Part shown: positions 5,232-13,800 of the stretch, in pieces
How the letters are laid out: each line of letters starts with the position of its first letter
How positions within the stretch are numbered: the first letter of the stretch is position 1
Source: a virus
Virus record (IMG/VR): IMGVR_UViG_3300034073_000375
Coordinates: 1 to 34,374 of that record
Strand: one strand, 5' to 3'
Length of the DNA stretch: 34,374 nucleotides
Translations under genes and position numbers: made by a program
The notes under the pieces: generated by a model
The model's database searches: none
What the model saw: the letters and a program-made list of their open reading frames with translations, nothing else
What the model was told of the DNA's origin: nothing

Positions 5232-7075
5232 GTATACTTGATAAGAATGTAACCATATTCAGGAGTGTCTTTGAGAAAGATGCACCCAACTACATCACCG
5301 TATTGCAAGCCCTTGAGCGAATCAGAGAGGGCAAGCAGAGTGAGCGAGTAACCCTAATCAGAGAAGGAGAGAAAGAACTCAAGACCAAGCTACCTGTAGT
5401 CTTATGGAGTGGGGAGTTCGAGTCAAGAAATGATGATGCCCTAACCGAACATAGCGGGCTAATAGTCATAGACATCGACCACGTAACTAAGTTCTCTACG
5501 GTAGAGGAGGTTAAAAACGCTCTGTGTTTAGACAAACATATCATTGCGGTATGGGTGAGTCCCTCTGGAGATGGCATCAAAGCATTGGTGCAGATTCTAT
5601 ACCCAGAGCGACACAGAGACCATTTCCGAGCACTTGAGCACTACTTCGATAACAAGTATGGCATCGTTATAGATACGTCGGGAAAGAACGAATCTCGTGC
5701 TTGCTTTGAGTCATACGACCCAGACATCTGTGTGAAGAATGCTGTCCCATTTCCTAACCTGATATCAGAGGAATACGAACAGCGAAAGACACAAGAGATT
5801 AAGGTAGAGAAGGCAACAGACTACCAGCGACTCAACATCGCGGCTACAATGATACGCAGAGCTCCCGATGGGGAGAAGCACAGCACATTGCTACGAGCAG
5901 CAGTTCTGTGTGGTGGATACATTGCCGCAGGCAAGATGGAAGAGGATGAGGTGTTCCGAGTTCTCCTACGTGAGATTGAACGTAGAGATGTAGAGAGTCT
6001 AGACTCCGCCAAGAAGACCATTACCGACGGCATCGAAGAAGGGAAGCGTAGGCCTATACGTGAAATCATCACAGCCGAAGATACCGAAACACGAAAGCTA
6101 AAGCTTCAGGATGGAGATATGTCCTTCATATCTTCAGATGATGCCGATGAACAATGGATTGCAGACTTTGCAGAAGGCCGCATACAGCTTGGCCTGACCA
6201 CAGGGCACGCTGAGATAGATAGGTACTTTGTATACAAGAAGGACTTCACCATTATCAACGGACACAGCAACATCGGAAAGACCACGCTTGGACTTCATCT
6301 GATGGTTAACGCGGCAATACGCCACGATTGGCGATGGGTTGTGTACTCATCAGAGAGTAGGACAGCCTCTATTAAGATGCGCCTTATGCAGTACGCCTGC
6401 GACAAGGAGATTCGTGAGATGAATTATATGGTTCGCAAGAGGGCCTACGATTGGGTGAAAGAACACTTTATCTTCATCAACAACAACAAGGTCTTTTCTT
6501 ATATGGACATCCTCCTGTACTGCGAGAAGATACTCCAGTACAAGAAAGTAGATGGCATATTCATTGACCCATACAACTCACTACGTGTAGATATGTCACG
6601 CACCTCAGGGGTAGGCGTACACGAGTATCACTACGATGCGGCCTCTGAGTTCCTTACATTCTCCAATACCAATCAGGTAGCGCTGTGGCTAAACACCCAC
6701 GCCATTACCGAGTCGGCACGAAGGAGAGGAGAGGACGGCCTTCCTGTCGCTCCTGGCGCTGAAGACAGCGAACACGGGGGCAAGTGGGTGAACAGGTCGG
6801 ATAACTTCCTTACGTTTCACCGCAAGATTCAGCACTCTGTCCCACAGATGCGAAGGACAATGGAGTGGCACGTACGCAAGATTCGAGAGACGGAAACAGG
6901 CGGAGAGCCTACATCATTCGACTCGCCAATCCTTTTGGAGATGAACAACTCGCGCACCTCCCTACGTACTCAAAGAGGTGAATTGCTGTTCCCTCCATTA
7001 GGTAGTTACGTGGAACAGAAGGAAATACTTTTAGGGCACGACTATTTAAATGATGATTATAGCAAGATATTTTAA
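5228..7075 (+). CDS. Primase-helicase-like protein: BT4734/VirE_N-type N-terminus with RecA-like helicase, 615 aa
   Basis: Start ATG 5228 (MSILDKNVTIFRS) overlaps the previous stop; the longer frame from 5159 is not used. Residues about 1-170 resemble the BT4734-like/VirE N-terminal domain (LPVVLWSGEFESR...HSGLIVIDIDHV), linked to Bacteroidota mobile elements and primase-like proteins. A helical PriCT-like region follows (about 195-280). The C-terminal half is a RecA/DnaB-type ATPase with Walker A GHSNIGKTT (345-353) and Walker B ending in D447 (VDGIFIDPYN). It likely unwinds, and perhaps primes, phage DNA. Its neighbours (SSB-like, DnaA-like, RusA-like) support a replication role. Whether the N-terminal domain is a catalytic primase cannot be judged from sequence alone. 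Confidence 0.85.
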   Translation: MSILDKNVTIFRSVFEKDAPNYITVLQALERIREGKQSERVTLIREGEKELKTKLPVVLWSGEFESRNDDALTEHSGLIVIDIDHVTKFSTVEEVKNALCLDKHIIAVWVSPSGDGIKALVQILYPERHRDHFRALEHYFDNKYGIVIDTSGKNESRACFESYDPDICVKNAVPFPNLISEEYEQRKTQEIKVEKATDYQRLNIAATMIRRAPDGEKHSTLLRAAVLCGGYIAAGKMEEDEVFRVLLREIERRDVESLDSAKKTITDGIEEGKRRPIREIITAEDTETRKLKLQDGDMSFISSDDADEQWIADFAEGRIQLGLTTGHAEIDRYFVYKKDFTIINGHSNIGKTTLGLHLMVNAAIRHDWRWVVYSSESRTASIKMRLMQYACDKEIREMNYMVRKRAYDWVKEHFIFINNNKVFSYMDILLYCEKILQYKKVDGIFIDPYNSLRVDMSRTSGVGVHEYHYDAASEFLTFSNTNQVALWLNTHAITESARRRGEDGLPVAPGAEDSEHGGKWVNRSDNFLTFHRKIQHSVPQMRRTMEWHVRKIRETETGGEPTSFDSPILLEMNNSRTSLRTQRGELLFPPLGSYVEQKEILLGHDYLNDDYSKIF

Positions 7076-7087
7076 TAAATTTGTTTA

Positions 7088-7648
7088 ATGCCCGATGATT
7101 ACAGAGAGATTACAATACCTGTTCCGAAGCCACCTAGCCTTAACGCGCTATATTCTGGTAAACACTGGAGCAATCGTTTCGGCGAGAAATCTTCCTTTGG
7201 AAAAGAAATTAAGCAAACACTTCACGGTTTCGACAGGTTCACTGCTAGCAAGATTAGCATACACCTTAGGTACAATTGTAGGTTTGATGTCGACAATACT
7301 ATCGTTGCTATTAAGTTTCTTGCTGATTATCTTAAGTCTCACGGATACATTGTTGACGATACCCCGAAATATTTTACTGCTATTAGCTCAGAGTATGATA
7401 ATTCCCTCGGAAAAAACGAATTCTTAGCCACTATAAAATGCTGGGGGTACGAAATTGTAGAAGATGACCAAGAGCCAACTATCAAGACAGTATCACCTAG
7501 CCGCAGAAGGCGTACACAAAGCGATGACGGAGCTGTACGAACAACTGCACGACCACCAAGGAAACCCGTTGGTAGAAAAAGAGTTAGTAGAAAAAAAACT
7601 ACAAAGGTTCCAAGCGTGCCTAAGGGAAGAGCTCAACGGGATTCGTGA
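7088..7648 (+). CDS. rusA: RusA-like Holliday junction resolvase with unusual basic tail, 186 aa
   Basis: Residues 1-125 match the RusA fold: a N-terminal PxPKPPSLNALY strand, then D67-x-D69-N70 with K76 and D80, and the D90-D91 pair (GYIVDDTPKYF). These acidic residues bind Mg2+ and cut Holliday junctions or branched replication intermediates. A typical RusA is about 120-130 aa. The extra 60 residues are Arg/Ser/Pro-rich and lie wholly over another gene read in a different frame (7464-7676), so this tail may be a by-product of the overlap. It lies 12 nt after the primase-helicase. Confidence 0.85.
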   Translation: MPDDYREITIPVPKPPSLNALYSGKHWSNRFGEKSSFGKEIKQTLHGFDRFTASKISIHLRYNCRFDVDNTIVAIKFLADYLKSHGYIVDDTPKYFTAISSEYDNSLGKNEFLATIKCWGYEIVEDDQEPTIKTVSPSRRRRTQSDDGAVRTTARPPRKPVGRKRVSRKKTTKVPSVPKGRAQRDS

Positions 7649-7676
7649 GTCTCTAAAAGAATACTATAAAGAATGA
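7464..7676 (+). CDS. Helical coiled-coil-like hypothetical protein, 70 aa
   Basis: Starts MTKSQLSRQYHLAAEG and is almost entirely helical, with heptad-like charged segments (VEKELVEKKLQRFQACLREELNGIRESLKEYY). Codon choice looks natural for this phage, more so than the overlapping basic tail of the RusA-like gene, which shares 185 nt with it in another frame. The stop overlaps the glycosyltransferase ATG (ATGA). Function unknown; a small dimerising partner protein is possible. Confidence 0.7.
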   Translation: MTKSQLSRQYHLAAEGVHKAMTELYEQLHDHQGNPLVEKELVEKKLQRFQACLREELNGIRESLKEYYKE

Positions 7677-8635
7677 TTACAATTGTCCACATTGATGGGC
7701 TTGGTGGCGTTAACTACCACCGCCTTATCGTACCATTGCGCAGACTCCAGTCACAAGGTGTAAACCTACACTGGATTCAGTCGCTCAACGAGCTGAAAGA
7801 CATCAACTTAGACTTGGTTGACAACCTAATCGTATCGCGTAAGGTATCTGTCAATAACCACAAGGAGTTCAGCCGTATGCTCAAGAAGCACGGAGTGAAG
7901 CTCATCCTTGACAACGACGACTACTGGGTGCTTAACCCAGAGAACCCAGCGCGTCAGATGTACGAGGTTTACTATGGGCCAGACATCAAGAAGACCATCA
8001 AAATTGCTGATGTCATTTGGACTCCATCTACGTATCTCGCTAAGATGATGGCTGACGTAAACCCTAAAGCAATCATTGAATTCGTAAACAATGCAATCGA
8101 CACCACTGAACAGCAATGGACCGAACAAACCAAGTCACGAAATTCTGTGGTTAGGTTTGGCTACGTTGGCGCTCTGGCTCATATTAATGACATTAAGACC
8201 ATAGGATACGACTTCTCTAAAGTCTACACCTTTGGAGTAGAGGGTATGGAGTACGACGACATATTCAAGTACAACAAAACACTACCCCCTGCCGACATCT
8301 GGAACTACGCCAAGTTCTATAAGCACTTCGATGTTAGCCTTGTACCCTTAGTGGCGAACAGATTCAACTGGAGCAAGAGCGACCTGAAGATAACCGAAGC
8401 CGCCGTGACTAAGACGGCAGTTATCGCCGCCAACACGAAGCCATACAGCAAGACCATCATCCACGGAGAGACAGGACTTCTTGCTTCCGACCAAAAGGAA
8501 TGGGCCGAGGCCATCGAGATGATGGACAAAAATCTAGCAAAGAAGTTAGGACGAAACCTGTTTGAACACCTAAAGGATTCTCCAGACCACAACCTTGACT
8601 TGGTAAACCAAAAAAGACTTAAATACATTTCATAA
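7673..8635 (+). CDS. GT-B-type glycosyltransferase, 320 aa
   Basis: N-terminal half MITIVHIDGLGGVNYHRL begins with a Rossmann-like strand and Gly-rich turn. The C-terminal half carries the GT4/GT1-like donor-binding signature: residues near 237-268 read NRFNWSKSDLKITEAA, then a strand and HGETGLLA, where the acidic residue of the E-x7-E region normally contacts the sugar nucleotide. It would transfer a sugar from an NDP donor to an unknown acceptor. It is the first gene of a three-gene sugar module with a DUF3431 protein and UDP-galactopyranose mutase, so galactofuranose is a plausible substrate. Confidence 0.75.
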   Translation: MITIVHIDGLGGVNYHRLIVPLRRLQSQGVNLHWIQSLNELKDINLDLVDNLIVSRKVSVNNHKEFSRMLKKHGVKLILDNDDYWVLNPENPARQMYEVYYGPDIKKTIKIADVIWTPSTYLAKMMADVNPKAIIEFVNNAIDTTEQQWTEQTKSRNSVVRFGYVGALAHINDIKTIGYDFSKVYTFGVEGMEYDDIFKYNKTLPPADIWNYAKFYKHFDVSLVPLVANRFNWSKSDLKITEAAVTKTAVIAANTKPYSKTIIHGETGLLASDQKEWAEAIEMMDKNLAKKLGRNLFEHLKDSPDHNLDLVNQKRLKYIS

Positions 8636-9198
8636 TGGACGTAGTTATTGCATCCTACAAAGAAGACTTGTCGTACGTGAAGCGTATAAGCGCCAACACA
8701 ATCGTATACGACAAGGGCGATAGGGGTATTGGTATTCAATTGCCAAACGTAGGGAGAGAGGCGCAAACCTATGCATATCATATTGTAAAGAATTACAAGT
8801 CGTTGCCAGAATGGACAGCATTTATTCAGGGCAACCCATTTGACCACGCCCCACACGTTCTGTCTCTGATTAACGACTTCGACAGAATCTCCGAATCAAG
8901 CAAGAATGAGAAGTTCTACTTTGTGGGCAACTCTATTGTTCGGTGCGACATCAATGGACTCCCTCATCACGCAGGACTTGACTTAGCTGGATTCCAAATT
9001 GCGCTGTTTGGCACCATCGTGCAGATGGATATGATGTTTGTTGCTGGCGCTCAGTTCATCGTGCACCGCGACCTTATCAAGAATAAGAAGCTGTCCTTCT
9101 GGAAGAGTGTATTGCGGGTGCTTGAAAGCGACAAGTATCCCGATGGACCGTGGTGCGCAGAGCGTATGTGGACATACATCTTCAACTACCACAAGTAA
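8635..9198 (+). CDS. DUF3431-like protein, 187 aa
   Basis: The segment NVGREAQTYAYHIVKNYKSLP followed by WTAFIQGNPFDH matches what I recall of the DUF3431 family (NVGREAHTYL...LPD...FLQGNPFDH), found in eukaryotes, bacteria and viruses and often near glycosyltransferases. The N-terminus MDVVIASYKEDLSYV and the mid-region resemble a nucleotide-sugar-transferase scaffold, but activity is not established. The gene overlaps both neighbours by 1 nt, so it works with the glycosyltransferase before it and the mutase after it. Confidence 0.7.
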   Translation: MDVVIASYKEDLSYVKRISANTIVYDKGDRGIGIQLPNVGREAQTYAYHIVKNYKSLPEWTAFIQGNPFDHAPHVLSLINDFDRISESSKNEKFYFVGNSIVRCDINGLPHHAGLDLAGFQIALFGTIVQMDMMFVAGAQFIVHRDLIKNKKLSFWKSVLRVLESDKYPDGPWCAERMWTYIFNYHK

Positions 9199-10277
9199 TG
9201 TACGATTTTCTGATTGTTGGCGCAGGTCTCTACGGAAGCATCTGCGCTAGAGAGTTGACCGACAAGGGCTACAAATGTCTTGTCATCGACAAGCGACCGC
9301 ACATCGGAGGGAACTGTTACACCTCCAAGCAGAAGGGCATAGATGTACACGTATATGGGCCACATATCTTTCACACATCAAACGAGGAGGTATGGAACTA
9401 CATCAACAGATTCGCTACATTTCATCAGTATAAGTTCAGCCCCGTAGCCAACTACTTGGGAAACATATACTCGCTCCCCTTCAACCTTTGGACGTTCCAG
9501 CAGATATACGGAGTAAGCAGTCCATACGAGGTAGAAGAAAAACTCAAGGAGATGAAGAAGTTTGATGAGCCGCAGAACCTTGAGGAGGTAGCCATCAACT
9601 CCATCGGGTGGCTGATGTACCAAAAGTTGGTATACGGATACACCAAGAAGCAATGGATGCGTGAGCCCAGCGAACTGCCTGCTGAAATTATCAAGCGTCT
9701 TCCTGTTCGCCTAACCTTTGACAACAACTACTTCAACGATAAGTATCAAGGCATTCCTGTTGGTGGATACACTGGGATATTCGAACAGCTTTTAGATGGA
9801 GTCGAGGTGCAACTTGGTGTTGAATTCAATGATTTGTCTGGCGACATATTCGCCAAGAACATCATATACACTGGTAAGATTGATGAGCTGTTCAACTACG
9901 TCTATGGAGACCTAGAATACCGTAGTCTTAGGTTCGAACAGAAGACCCACAAGAAGGAGAACTACCAAGGGACGGCAGTGATAAACTTCACCGATGACGT
10001 GACCAAGTTTACACGCTCAATAGAGCACCGTCACTTTGACCGAGACGTAGAGTCTGAGTACACCATAGTAACCAAGGAGTATCCATCTGAATACTTCCGT
10101 GGAGCTGAGCCATACTATCCTATTGAAACGAAGACCAACAGAATCAAATACATCCAGTACAAAGCACTGGCTGATGCGTGGAAAGGTCTACACTTGGGGG
10201 GTAGACTTGCTGAATACAAGTACTACGATATGCATCAAGTGATAGAAAAGGCGCTTAACTTCTGTAAGGGCTTTTAG
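9198..10277 (+). CDS. glf: UDP-galactopyranose mutase, 359 aa
   Basis: Start ATG 9198 (MYDFLIVGAGLYGS), sharing one base with the previous stop; a longer frame from 9150 is rejected. G8-x-G10-x-x-G13 is the FAD-binding Rossmann loop. RPHIGGNCYTSK, HVYGPHIFHT and the C-terminal GRLAEYKYYDMHQVI are family signatures. The flavoenzyme interconverts UDP-galactopyranose and UDP-galactofuranose. Length is normal (about 360-390 aa). It supplies galactofuranose for the preceding transferase(s). It is the last plus-strand gene, overlaps the 3' end of the convergent minus gene by 4 nt, and is followed by a terminator. Confidence 0.93.
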   Translation: MYDFLIVGAGLYGSICARELTDKGYKCLVIDKRPHIGGNCYTSKQKGIDVHVYGPHIFHTSNEEVWNYINRFATFHQYKFSPVANYLGNIYSLPFNLWTFQQIYGVSSPYEVEEKLKEMKKFDEPQNLEEVAINSIGWLMYQKLVYGYTKKQWMREPSELPAEIIKRLPVRLTFDNNYFNDKYQGIPVGGYTGIFEQLLDGVEVQLGVEFNDLSGDIFAKNIIYTGKIDELFNYVYGDLEYRSLRFEQKTHKKENYQGTAVINFTDDVTKFTRSIEHRHFDRDVESEYTIVTKEYPSEYFRGAEPYYPIETKTNRIKYIQYKALADAWKGLHLGGRLAEYKYYDMHQVIEKALNFCKGF

Positions 10278-10411
10278 CCTTGCCCTACGCTTAGTTTAGC
10301 GTAGTTTTTGCTGTTCTTACTCTTAGAGTATTTTGTCTTAGCGTGAACTCCTGGACGCTTGCGACGTGCCTTGCGTTGAAACGTAGACTTTACTTCTTTT
10401 ACCTTAGCCAT
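10274..10411 (-). CDS. Small highly basic protein, 45 aa
   Basis: Start at 10411 gives MAKVKEVKSTFQRKARRKRP..., ending KNYAKLSVGQG. About a third of residues are Lys/Arg. I recall near-identical short proteins in other Bacteroidota phages, so it is accepted despite its size; an upstream in-frame start (10495) would overlap the lipoprotein gene extensively and is rejected. It may bind DNA or act in the virion, but the role is unknown. It overlaps the lipoprotein gene by 13 nt and the convergent glf gene by 4 nt. Confidence 0.7.
   Translation of the reverse strand: MAKVKEVKSTFQRKARRKRPGVHAKTKYSKSKNSKNYAKLSVGQG
10285..10309 (+). terminator. Rho-independent terminator of the plus-strand operon
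   Basis: CTACGCT (10285-10291) pairs with AGCGTAG (10298-10304) around a 6-nt loop, followed by TTTTT (10305-10309). It lies inside the 3' coding part of the convergent 45-aa minus-strand gene. Confidence 0.85.
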
Positions 10412-10848
10412 CTTGTTGCGAATCTTGTAGCCAAGATAAATAATAAAATCACAATAAGAGACAATAGCAAGACATTTTTCGCCTTGTCTACCCAAGTCTT
10501 TGGGGTCGGAAGATACTCAACCACAGGCACTTTCACCTCAACATCTCTTACGATGTTATAGGGCTTCACCTTAGTCTTTACAATTATTCTGTCCTCGTAC
10601 TTGATAAGTGTTGTAACAACTGTATCGTTGCTCACCACTACGCTGTCAACTCCAGAAAAAGAAACTGTATCCGCATACACAATCTCTTTGGTTACAACAG
10701 TATCCGTTTTTACTATCACTCTTTCTTTTAGCAATGATGGATTCAATCGCGTTGCGCGGTTGAGATGCCACGTCGCCCGCTTGTTGGCTGAGCAGCCCGA
10801 TAAAAGGATGCTCATCAATAATGCCAGTGCAACAAATTTCTTCATCAT
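10399..10848 (-). CDS. Lipoprotein with C-terminal membrane segment, spanin-like, 149 aa
   Basis: MMKKFVALALLMSILLSGC is a clear lipoprotein signal with lipobox L16-S-G-C19, so Cys19 would be lipidated. The middle (about 45-115) is Val/Thr/Asp-rich and beta-prone. Residues about 126-143 (VLLLSLIVILLFILATRF) form a membrane helix with a basic end. An outer-membrane lipid anchor plus an inner-membrane C-terminal helix is the architecture of a unimolecular spanin (T1 gp11 type), which fuses the two membranes at lysis. Start could be either Met1 or Met2. It overlaps the stop of the giant gene (ATGA). No endolysin or holin neighbour is visible to confirm. Confidence 0.6.
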   Translation of the reverse strand: MMKKFVALALLMSILLSGCSANKRATWHLNRATRLNPSLLKERVIVKTDTVVTKEIVYADTVSFSGVDSVVVSNDTVVTTLIKYEDRIIVKTKVKPYNIVRDVEVKVPVVEYLPTPKTWVDKAKNVLLLSLIVILLFILATRFATRWLR

Positions 10849-13800
10849 TGTTTTTGTGTGTATAGTTTTCGGATGACAGCATAGAACTCTTCGTTAGGGC
10901 GGAATCCAGTCTCACGTAGGTCCTTCATTACGTCGTTAAACTCCTCAGGTTCAAGCTTTCCGAACTTATCGTAGAACACTCGTGCGGCTTCGCTCGGCGT
11001 GTCTGCAAATCTAATGCTCATCAGGCTCTTGTCCTTGTCGCTAGAGGCGATTGCGTAGAAGTATTTACGACCAATACGCTCTCTCTTTTCGGCTGGTAGA
11101 CCAGACAGAATCTTATTTAGCTCCTCCTGATATTGCTTGCCGTTCTTCTCAAAGCGACCCTGCTCCTTGTGCTTCTTAGCAAGAGCTTTAATCTTCTCGC
11201 TGGCAAGATAATCTTCAGTAGATTCCTCAAGTTTAATCTCCTGTTGTGAACCTGCACGCTTAACGTAGTCAGGCCAGTTAGGATTCACCGAGCGAACAAA
11301 CACCTTGGTGGCATTGCTCTTGATGTTCTTGAGCTCTCTCGTAGCGCGTCCCTCAACAGACTCCTGAAGCTGCTTGTCGGACAGGTCTACGTCTTCTACG
11401 TTGAGTGCATCAGTTGTTGCTCTGGCAGCCAAGTCAAGAACGCCATACGCTACGCCAACGAGGAAGTTGGTGGTCGGGCTGGTGATGATTGATTCTACGC
11501 CAGCCTTCAAGCGAGGAGCTGAAATATCTGGGATAAACTCAGACTCAGAAGCCTTAGCAAGCGCCTTGTAGAAGTACTCTACACGGTCACTACTGCGCCC
11601 CTCTGCGTACGGCTCTACCTGTCCGAAGATATATTCTGGAACAATGGTAGCATTGCGGAATGAGTCGTAGTTAAAGAACGACTTGGCAATCACAGACATC
11701 ACTGGGACTCTGTTCATAAGGTCGTAGGCCTTGTCAACCCCAGGAACAAAGAAAGGAACACCATCAGCAGCATTTTCCCAAGCGAGCTTAATCTCCTCGT
11801 CTGAGAACTTCTTAGGCTTGCCGTTTATCGTAGAGGCCCAAGACTGAGCCAGCATTTCGATGGGCACAGTAAGCGGTAGAAGCTGTTGTGGTTTCTTCAA
11901 GCGGATGTATTGACGCTTTCCGTCCTCGTCCTTTGTGGGAAGGAGGATGATGTGGTAGCGGTAGCGCATATACGGGTCTACATCCTCGTAGTCATCGTCT
12001 CCGTAGGTTAGGATGTTATAGAACACAAGCCCCATAAGGCCAGCGGCATATTGGAAGAACTTCTCAGCAAATGCTTTCGGGTTGTCCTTGATTCCATTAA
12101 ACGTAGCCGCAGTAGCTTGGAACGCTACGTTTAGGTAAGGAGCGATAGCATCAAGGTCTTTGGTAAGCGTACCACCCTTACTGAAGTCTACGATGGAACG
12201 AGCCTCAGCAGCAGCCATAAACTTAATCTTCTCAAGCCCATCTTTGGTCTTAGCCAAGTCAGGATACTGCTGCTTGAGATTAGAAATCATACGACTGTAA
12301 ACAGCTAGGCGGATACCAATCTCAAAGGTTTCACCCGTGAAGGCAATTCCCTTAGCAACCTTATCCCAGCGCTTAGCAAGAGCGTACTCGAGGCTGTTCT
12401 TGTACTTCTCCTTGAAGCGGTACTCTGGGCGGAACTCCTGACTCATAAATGACATACCTCCTCCGTGGGCAAAGTAGTCACGAACAAGTTCTTGGTCTGT
12501 AGCTTTGGAATAGATACCGACAGCATAGTCCTTAGCCATCTTCAAGATTGCAACAGGAAGGAAGCTGTCCTTCCCATACACCTTGTTTCTAGCCATAACG
12601 ATAGCCAGAGATTCAGGAACTACCAGACCAAACCCGAAGAATACGTTGTATCCAGTTGCGAAGGCACGAAGAACAGGGGCTCCAGAAAGAGCCGACAGAA
12701 TCTTCTTAGCGCGGCCACCGACACCAAAGAAGCTTCGGTTAGCGTCCTGCCACTGAACATACATATCATTGCGTAGCTGGAATGCACGAAGCTTTCCGTT
12801 CTCTTTGTAGAATACGTTGGTGAATCCTTTATCAGCAGGGTCAACTTTGTTGTTGCCGTATTGGTCGGTAGCAATGCTTCCGTCAAACAACGTAGCGTAG
12901 TTAGCCTTGCGAAGGAAGTCAGCGCTATCTGGAGAAATCTCTTTAGCGAGCTCCCTGTTGGCGATGTTCTCAAAGCGCTTAGCCTCTTGAGACTTATAGG
13001 CAAGAGACAACAGCATACGAGAGTCCATAAGAAGGTTGCCTTCGCTACCCTCTTCGATAGACTTGAGTACGTCTTGCTTAAGACCCATACCAGAACGCTC
13101 AAACACCTCATCGTCAAGAGCCTCAAAGATTTTCTCTACGAACTTGCGAGGCTCGTAGTCGTCCTTAACGAATCTGTCAAACGTCTGCTTGTCGATAAGG
13201 CCATTCTGCTCGTAGGTTCTCAAGATGTTTCTGAACTCATTGAAGTAAGCATCAGCACGCATATTGAGCTTTCCAAACATCGTAGCTCCAAGCTTTCGCT
13301 CCATTGCGGTAATGGCTTGGATAGCCTCTTCAGCGTTGAGACCTTTCGGGTGCTGGGGGCGAACAGCATAATCATCAGCGTACTCCTTGAGCTTTTCACG
13401 CTGCTGACGGATGTTCATCTTGTCGTTCTCAAGCTCACTAATAAACTTATTGTCAGGCTTGGACTTGGCCTTTTCTGACTTGATGAGCTCATCAATGGCC
13501 TTGATGTCAACGACCATCTTCGCATCGAAGTTGTTGAGATTCTGTTCCGCCAATGCTTTGCGCTCATCCCAATTGGAATCAATCTGGATGACGCGACGCA
13601 TAAAGATGATTTGGTCAAGAGCCTCAATATCACCACGAGAAAGGTCTCTATAGATTTGCTTCTCTGCTCGGTTGAACAAGTCTGTTGCGTTCGCCTGAGC
13701 ACCAGCACGAAGCGTCATAAGATTCTCGGCATAGTCCATTCCGCCATCAATCATAGCCTCGCGGATGTCTGCCTGACGGTCGAGCCACGCCTTCTTTGAG

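Noticed and set aside
7076-7083. TAAATTTG upstream of the RusA-like gene
   Set aside because: No -33 element at the right distance, and the predicted transcription start would fall after the ATG at 7088.
7095-7427. 110-codon plus-strand frame inside the RusA-like gene
   Set aside because: Leu/Ser-rich out-of-frame shadow; the RusA frame carries the conserved acidic residues.
7683-7691. TTGTCCACA, one mismatch from a DnaA box
   Set aside because: Single occurrence inside the first codons of the glycosyltransferase; no cluster, so no evidence for an origin.
12861-13478. 205-codon plus-strand frame within the giant gene
   Set aside because: Antisense shadow with no start context, no coupling to neighbours and no recognisable domain.
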